Shown piece by piece: positions 20,822-25,792 of a DNA stretch of 25,792 bases (its first letter is position 1; each line of letters opens with the position of its first letter). The stretch is from assembly GCA_946803715.1 (NCBI GenBank), contig CAMPET010000095.1, forward strand, positions 9,001-34,792, given 5' to 3'. The notes under the pieces were generated by a model. It had not been told where the DNA came from, searched no databases, and was given only the letters and a program-made list of their open reading frames with translations. This DNA comes from Beroe ovata. Its lineage: Eukaryota; Ctenophora; Nuda; Beroida; Beroidae. The position numbers and the translations under genes were made by a program.

Positions 20822-21736
20822 ATGATGAAGGGACTGCTGTTGTCACTAGTTACGTTAACAGCGTCACTACTCCTTTATAAACATCTCACTCCACCGTCAC
20901 ACGCAAGTTTATCGGGGAAAGTTGTCCTGATTTGCGATGCTAGCTCGGGCATTGGAGAGGACTTGGCATACGAGTTGGCTAAACAAGGAGCACAACTGCT
21001 ACTTGTCACCAGAACGGGAAGGTCAGAGTCCCTGCTCAACTCTCTCAGAGATGGTAAGCTAGGAAGTCCCCAAGCCCAGCTCCAGATCAGTGCTCACACC
21101 TGGAGGATGCTGCACAAGGTCAGAGACAGAGCCCTGGAATTGGGCAGTCCACGAGTTGAGCTGCTATCATTCGACTTTGGTAATGTTACCGGGGTGCACA
21201 GTCTAGTGGACACCACGATAGCCCACTTTGGTAAGCTGGACTATCTGGTGATGAATCACGCGGAGATCCCCAGGGGATCGATGATGAAAGTTCACCATCA
21301 CCAGAACGCTGAATATATTGACAGAACATTTCGGGTCAACGTTTTCAGCTTTATCCAGATTGCTCTGCACGCTATGCCGTATCTGGAACAGAGCCAAGGA
21401 CACATATTCGTGACATCCTCAATGCTAGGGCAAGTCCCGGCAGCAGAGTTCCCTGTCTTCGCCTCCACTAAACACGCACTCAACGGTTTCTTCTACAGTT
21501 TACAGCGGGAACTGGAGGAGACTAACTCCCCCGTTACTCTGACAGTGGGGAATCTCGGTGAGGTGAGGATCCCGACACGTATGCCGCTGTTCAGATTGCC
21601 AAAGTGGCTGACTGGAGGTCAGGGGGAGTGTGCTCAGAGAATTGCAAACTCTCTAGTTAGGAGGGAGAATACTTTCACTTTCCCATTAATTCACCCTCTT
21701 TTTGTAAAGTCGTTGTGGTACTGGATGTCACTATGA
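20822..21736 (+). CDS. Membrane-anchored SDR paralogue with altered catalytic residues (single exon)
   Basis: The 304-aa SDR aligns along its length with the gene just upstream: anchor at about 4-19, then GKVVLICDASSGIGEDLAYE. The first Gly of TGxxxGxG is Asp39 (C-D-A-S-S-G-I-G), and the catalytic Tyr of YxxxK is Phe213 (F-A-S-T-K217); the codon is TTC. The Ser-containing FVTSSMLG and the MNHA motif remain. It shares the extra segment of about 28 residues (about 67-94) after strand 2. The frame is intact with no stop, so the loss of key residues does not look like random decay. It may bind cofactor or a partner without classical catalysis, or use altered chemistry. The start is the first of two adjacent ATGs. 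Only 68 bp separate it from the previous stop. Confidence 0.87.
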   Translation: MMKGLLLSLVTLTASLLLYKHLTPPSHASLSGKVVLICDASSGIGEDLAYELAKQGAQLLLVTRTGRSESLLNSLRDGKLGSPQAQLQISAHTWRMLHKVRDRALELGSPRVELLSFDFGNVTGVHSLVDTTIAHFGKLDYLVMNHAEIPRGSMMKVHHHQNAEYIDRTFRVNVFSFIQIALHAMPYLEQSQGHIFVTSSMLGQVPAAEFPVFASTKHALNGFFYSLQRELEETNSPVTLTVGNLGEVRIPTRMPLFRLPKWLTGGQGECAQRIANSLVRRENTFTFPLIHPLFVKSLWYWMSL

Positions 21737-21985
21737 AAACTGTATCATGGGTAAATATTCATTGGATTTTAGATGTTTCGTTAGATTTCACGACCAATTT
21801 ATTTGAAAATATTGCTGTTAATGTTTTTGAAGTTCGAGAGCTTGTTGGATAATTAGCCTATCATTCAATGTAATCAGTTCACTGACATTCTATAATGACT
21901 GTTTTTTGCTCACCCATGTCCAGATTCATTTCTAAGTTTTGCAATTCGCATATCAACAACCATCACCTAATCCTATCTAAGCAGA

Positions 21986-23965
21986 ATGATCAAGCTATTG
22001 GTGATACTGGGACTGGCTCTAGTCCCCACTTCAGCCTTCCTATCTGAGCTATTGGAGAAGTGAGTTATCGAACAGCACGATTTCCCCAAACTTCAAGTAA
22101 ATGTAATGATGTGCGTGGTTACTTTGACAACATCATTTTCAGACTATTCCATGGTGAAGAGGGGGATGTGTTTGGACCCGTTGCTAGGATACCGTACTCT
22201 GACCTACTCAACAACAACCCATACGTTGATCCCTTTGTCCTACACTCCATGAAACACTACGGATTTTTCTACGTTGTCGACATCCCCGGATACAATTCCT
22301 CTAACGAGCTGAGCTTGATGCACAAGTTCTACGACTTGCCTGAGGAAGTGAAAGCGAATATCGAGATCAGAAGACACAACCCAGCAAACCAGAACGCATA
22401 CAGAGGTTTCTCACACACTGACACACACTGACACCACTCACTCACAAACTGATAAACTCACCGTAATACCTCCTTAGCACCTCCATTTGACACCTTGTGT
22501 TCTCTCAGGATACTGCCCCGGTTTGGATGACGTTGAAAACACTCTCCAATACAAGAACCTCTACAACATTGGACCTCATGAGGTCAGAGCCCCAATGACC
22601 AGCCAGAAAGATGATGATATCATGAAGAAACTCAGATACGATATCCAGGTTTGATGCTTGACGCCACTCACGATACCTCAGAATACTTCAGATTATATGA
22701 CCACCTTGACACCACTTCACACACGTCTCAGTCCCAGTTATTGACACAATCTGATACACTGACACCGCCTTGACACCGCCTTATCGCAGGAACCTAACGT
22801 GTGGCCCACGACTGATGACTGTGAGTTCGACAAGGAGTTCAAGGAGACATTCCAAGAAGGATTTGAGATCAGGAGGAACATCGCCCGTGCCTTTGTGAGG
22901 AGTCTGAGCCGAGCTCTGGAGTTCCCAGAACTTACCTCGCTCTTTGCCGAGGACGAGTTTTCCGCGATGGGACTCAGGAAATACCCAGTCAGGAAGAGGT
23001 GAGATAAGGTCTCACTCCTTCCCGTGAATGAGACAACCGTGAATACATGATAATATCATGATCATCTAAACCACAGGATCAATGAGAACATGTACTCTGA
23101 TCACGATGACACTCTGCTAAGAGAGCTCGAACACGTGGACTCCACCATCACCGTCCTCTCGACCTTCAACAACCCCGGTCTCCAGGTAACCAAGTGGTGT
23201 CAAAGTACAGAGTGGTGTCAGAGTACAGAGTGTGGTGTCAGTGTTGAGAGTGGTGTCAGAGTGCAGAGTGGTGTCAGAGTGCGGAGTGGAGCCAGAGTAT
23301 AGATTGGTGTCAGAGTTAAGAGTGGTGTCAGAGTATAGATTGGTGTCAGAGAGTACAGAGTGGTGTCAGNGTGTTGTAAGAGTACAGAGTGGTGTCAGAG
23401 TACATAGTGGTGTCAGAGTGCGGAGTGGTTTCAGAGTATAGATTGGTGTCAAGGCACAAAGTGTGGCGTCAGTGTAGAGAGTGATGTCAGAGTACAGACT
23501 GGTGTCAGAGTACAGAGTGGTGTCAGAGTACAGAGTGGTGTAAGATTGAAGTCAGTGTGAGCTTGTGACAGGGTGAGGGTTACACTATCACGATCTCAGA
23601 TGCTGTACGAGGGAGTGTACAGGGATGCCCCGGTATCTGACAACGGTTTCATTGTTAACATTGGGAAGCTGGTGGATGACATCATCGACAATCAGCTTGT
23701 CTCAGTCAAACACAGAGTCAAGGAGACAGAGTTTGACAGATACTCCATCACGTACTTCCTCGGACCACAGTAAGTACTCACGAGAGACAGAGATCACTAT
23801 CTCTCTGTCATATAAACACGAGAAAAACATTTCCTTGTGTTCAGGTTTGATGCTGACATCAGCAGAAGTATGACTGGAGCACGAACAGAGGCAGGACGAA
23901 AGTACAGAATCTTTGGAGAATGGATCAAGGACTACCTCGGTGCTATCGAGCTCTTCTACTACTAA
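21986..23965 (+). CDS. Signal-peptide-bearing 2-oxoglutarate/Fe(II) oxygenase, IPNS-like, copy 1 (7 exons)
   Basis: Exons: 21986-22059, 22143-22405, 22509-22648, 22790-22998, 23077-23185, 23600-23769, 23845-23965. They total 1086 nt, 361 aa, and all junction phases agree. Residues 1-18 are a secretory signal (MIKLLVILGLALVPTSA). The DIOX_N-type part has RIPYSDLL and YGFFYVVDIPG. The jelly-roll core has H248-V-D250 and H303 for iron and R312-Y-S314 for 2-oxoglutarate. The spacings (53 residues from D to distal H, 9 from H to R) match isopenicillin N synthase-type enzymes (H214/D216/H270/R279). The residues needed for activity are therefore present. The substrate is unknown. Family members are usually cytosolic, so the signal peptide is unusual. 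One N-x-S sequon (N-S-S) lies in exon 2. The exon 2 donor is GTTTCT, weaker than in copy 2. Confidence 0.9.
23190..23560. repeat. 18-bp minisatellite in intron 5 of oxygenase copy 1
   Basis: Degenerate units of AGTGGTGTCAGAGTACAG (18 bp) fill almost the whole 414-bp intron, with an N at 23370 that suggests a collapsed array. Because 18 is a multiple of three the frame can stay open: reading on from exon 5 gives WCQSTE repeats to 23302. The same array is in intron 5 of copy 2. Confidence 0.92.
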
Positions 23966-24306
23966 ATCAATTTCAGCTGCGGAGATGGATAGTTTTTTAC
24001 AGAATGCCTGTCGATTGAGATCAGGACATTATTTTTTTCTATTCTTGTACCCAACGAAATATGAAACAAAAAGACTAAACATGTTGAAATTCTAATCGTA
24101 AAGAAAAATGCATGAAAACGATTTATACTGATTTTTAAAGGCGAATTGAATTTCTATTTGTGATTATGGTCTTGTGGTTTTATCAAAGTACTATACATTC
24201 CGGAGTTATTTTTCGGTCTCAAAATTTTCATGATCGTATGTTGATTTGATATACTCAACCCAATAACCTGTTAAGGATCACTAACCAGTTTTCTGTCTAT
24301 AGTGCT
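23966..24306. other. Intergenic spacer between the oxygenase copies
   Basis: 341 bp between the stop of copy 1 and the start of copy 2, AT-rich, without an AATAAA that I can see and without an extra gene. It must hold the 3' UTR of copy 1 and the promoter of copy 2, unless the two are co-transcribed. Confidence 0.5.
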
Positions 24307-25792
24307 ATGGTTTTCAAGTTACTGTTGGTGATAGGGGTTCTAGCGATCCCGTCATATGGATTCATACCGGCTATGATCAAAGGGTGAGTCAAATCATTAT
24401 CTGGTCATTGTCACCACTAGTTATCATTGTCACCACTAGTTATTATTGTCACCACTAGTTATCATTGTCACCACTAGTTATCATTGTCACCAGTATTCAG
24501 TGTGACTCTAGTTCCCCTCAGGATATTTGACGCAGTGTCTGACGATGCATTCAAGGATGTTCCCAGGATTCCCTATTCTGCCCTCATGAATGACGACTCA
24601 ACTGTTGATCCAGATATCTTGGCAGCCATGAGAGAGTTTGGCTTTTTCTACGTTGACGAGATTCCCGAATATGATGCTAAGAGGGAGCAAAGTCTGATGG
24701 AGGCTTTCTTTGAGCTACCTGATGAGGTGAAAGCGGCTGTTGAGATTAGGAGACACAATCCAGCAAACAAGAACGCTTACAGAGGTAACCAGAGGTAGTT
24801 GTGATCTGTCTTTACCTCACTTTCCCGAGCAACCCACCCCAACAGTAGCAACACTGGCAACTCTCACACCGACACGTCACGATAATCATGGTGAATAACC
24901 ACCTGACACCGCGACACCTGGTGTTCTCTCAGGATACTGCCCCGGTTTGGATGATGTTGAAAACACTCTCCAATACAAGAACCTCTACAACATTGGACCT
25001 CATGAAACTCAGGGAACAATGTCGAACAAGAGAGACGATGAAAAGATGCAAAAACTCAGACACGACATCCAGGTTCAGATTCCCAACACTCAGTCCCAGT
25101 TGACTCCGCGAAATGATACACTGACACCGCCTTGACACCGCCTTGACAATGACACCGCCTTATCGCAGGAACCTAACGTGTGGCCCACGACTGATGACTG
25201 TCTGTTCGACAAGGAGTTCAAGGAGACATTCCAAGAAGGATTTGAGATCAGGAGGAACATCGCCCGTGCCTTTGTGAGGAGTCTGAGCCGAGCTCTGGAG
25301 TTCCCAGAACTAACCTCGCTCTTTGCCGAGGACGAGTTTTCCGCGATGGGACTCAGGAAATACCCAGTCAGGAAGAGGTATCAGAAAACTCTCTCCTTAA
25401 ATTGGCCGTATATACAGGCCGCAGCTATTCTCTTAATTCACCAAAAAGTTTCTCTTTATTTCCGGTGATCACGAGACATTACCACAGTAAACCACAGGAT
25501 CAATGAGAACATGTACTCTGACTATGACAGCGAGCTGCTGAGAGAGCTCGAACACGTGGACTCAACCATCACCGTCCTCTCGACCTTCAACAACCCCGGT
25601 CTCCAGGTAACCAAGTGGTGTCAGAGTACAGAGTGGTGTCAGAGTACAGAGTGTGGTGTCAGAGTATGGATTGGTGTCAGAGTACAGAGTGAGGTGTCAG
25701 TGTTGAGAGTGGTGTTAGAGTGCAGAGTAGTGTCAGGATACATAGTGGTGTCAGATTAGAGAGTGTGGTGTCAGAGTGCAGAGTGGTGTCAG
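24307..25792 (+). CDS. Signal-peptide-bearing 2-oxoglutarate/Fe(II) oxygenase, IPNS-like, copy 2 (partial, runs off the window)
   Basis: Exons seen: 24307-24383, 24522-24784, 24933-25072, 25169-25377, 25498-25606 (798 nt, 266 codons); the last two exons expected from copy 1 lie beyond the window. Residues 1-18 form a signal peptide (MVFKLLLVIGVLAIPSYG). RIPYSALM, FGFFYVDEIPEY and H249-V-D251 are present; the distal His and the RxS motif cannot be checked here. Exons 2-5 have the same lengths and phases as copy 1. Exon 2 is clearly diverged at the protein level, while exon 4 differs at only a few bases, so the copies are homogenised in patches. Intron 5 begins at 25607 and consists of the minisatellite to the window end. 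Confidence 0.88.
24407..24492. repeat. 19-bp tandem repeat in intron 1 of oxygenase copy 2
   Basis: ATTGTCACCACTAGTTATC is repeated with an exact 19-bp period (24407, 24426, 24445, 24464) and a partial fifth unit, nearly without substitutions. It is absent from intron 1 of copy 1, so it arose after the gene duplication or was lost there. Confidence 0.9.
25612..25792. repeat. 18-bp minisatellite in intron 5 of oxygenase copy 2
   Basis: Same AGTGGTGTCAGAGTACAG family and same intron position as in copy 1, continuing to the window edge. The reading frame from exon 5 stays open to 25759 (WCQSTEWCQSTEC and on). Confidence 0.92.

Noticed and set aside
23573-23599. Upstream extension of oxygenase exon 6 (MRVTLSRSQ)
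   Set aside because: The acceptor CGATCTCAG at 23599 keeps phase 0 and matches the IPNS-like alignment; the extension is intron.
1-25792. CRISPR array, prokaryotic operon, tRNA or rRNA genes
   Set aside because: The tandem repeats lack unique spacers of uniform length, genes have spliceosomal introns, and I found no cloverleaf or rRNA core sequence by eye.

Overview
This window is nuclear DNA from an animal with a fairly compact genome. It has GT-AG introns, mostly 50-500 bp, 5' exons as short as 33 nt, single-exon and multi-exon genes close together, and many non-autonomous DNA transposons and minisatellites. The protein families (11-beta-HSD-like SDR, isopenicillin-N-synthase-like oxygenase, UBL and armadillo repeats) fit a metazoan. 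The short introns and small intergenic gaps would suit a sponge or another early-branching marine invertebrate, but the sequence does not settle the taxon. Single Ns at 4597, 10261, 19664 and 23370 mark assembly joins or collapsed repeats.

Bases 1-13,160 hold no convincing protein gene. In order there is a large GGACACTTG-type minisatellite (about 115-1335); a GC-rich TGGCGCT repeat split by a 781-bp hAT-like MITE with a perfect 8-bp target duplication (2380-3160); an AATATCCGG minisatellite; a 1160-bp PIF/Harbinger-like MITE with TTA target duplications (4459-5618); GT-rich DNA; a second hAT-like MITE nested in a degraded relative (6281-7735); and two diverged copies of a segmental duplication of about 2 kb and 2.6 kb (about 7660-9703 and 10262-12848). 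The duplication copies share TATA, splice-donor and branch-point-like signals.

The rest is a gene-dense plus-strand block. Gene 1 (13812-18816, 16 exons reconstructed, 594 aa) encodes an N-terminal ubiquitin-like domain, about four transmembrane segments and C-terminal armadillo-like repeats; I do not recognise this architecture. Genes 2 and 3 (19812-20753 and 20822-21736) are single-exon, membrane-anchored SDR paralogues related to 11-beta-hydroxysteroid dehydrogenase type 1. They are 68 bp apart, and the second has lost the catalytic Tyr and a cofactor-loop Gly. Genes 4 and 5 (21986-23965, and 24307 to beyond the window end) are tandem seven-exon-type 2-oxoglutarate/Fe(II) oxygenases with N-terminal signal peptides.

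Genes 2-5 make four consecutive co-oriented oxidoreductases, all predicted to enter the ER or secretory pathway. They could be a small metabolic cluster, though simple tandem duplication also explains them. The oxygenase pair shows patchy near-identity (exons 3-4), which suggests recent gene conversion, and both copies carry an 18-bp minisatellite in the same intron.
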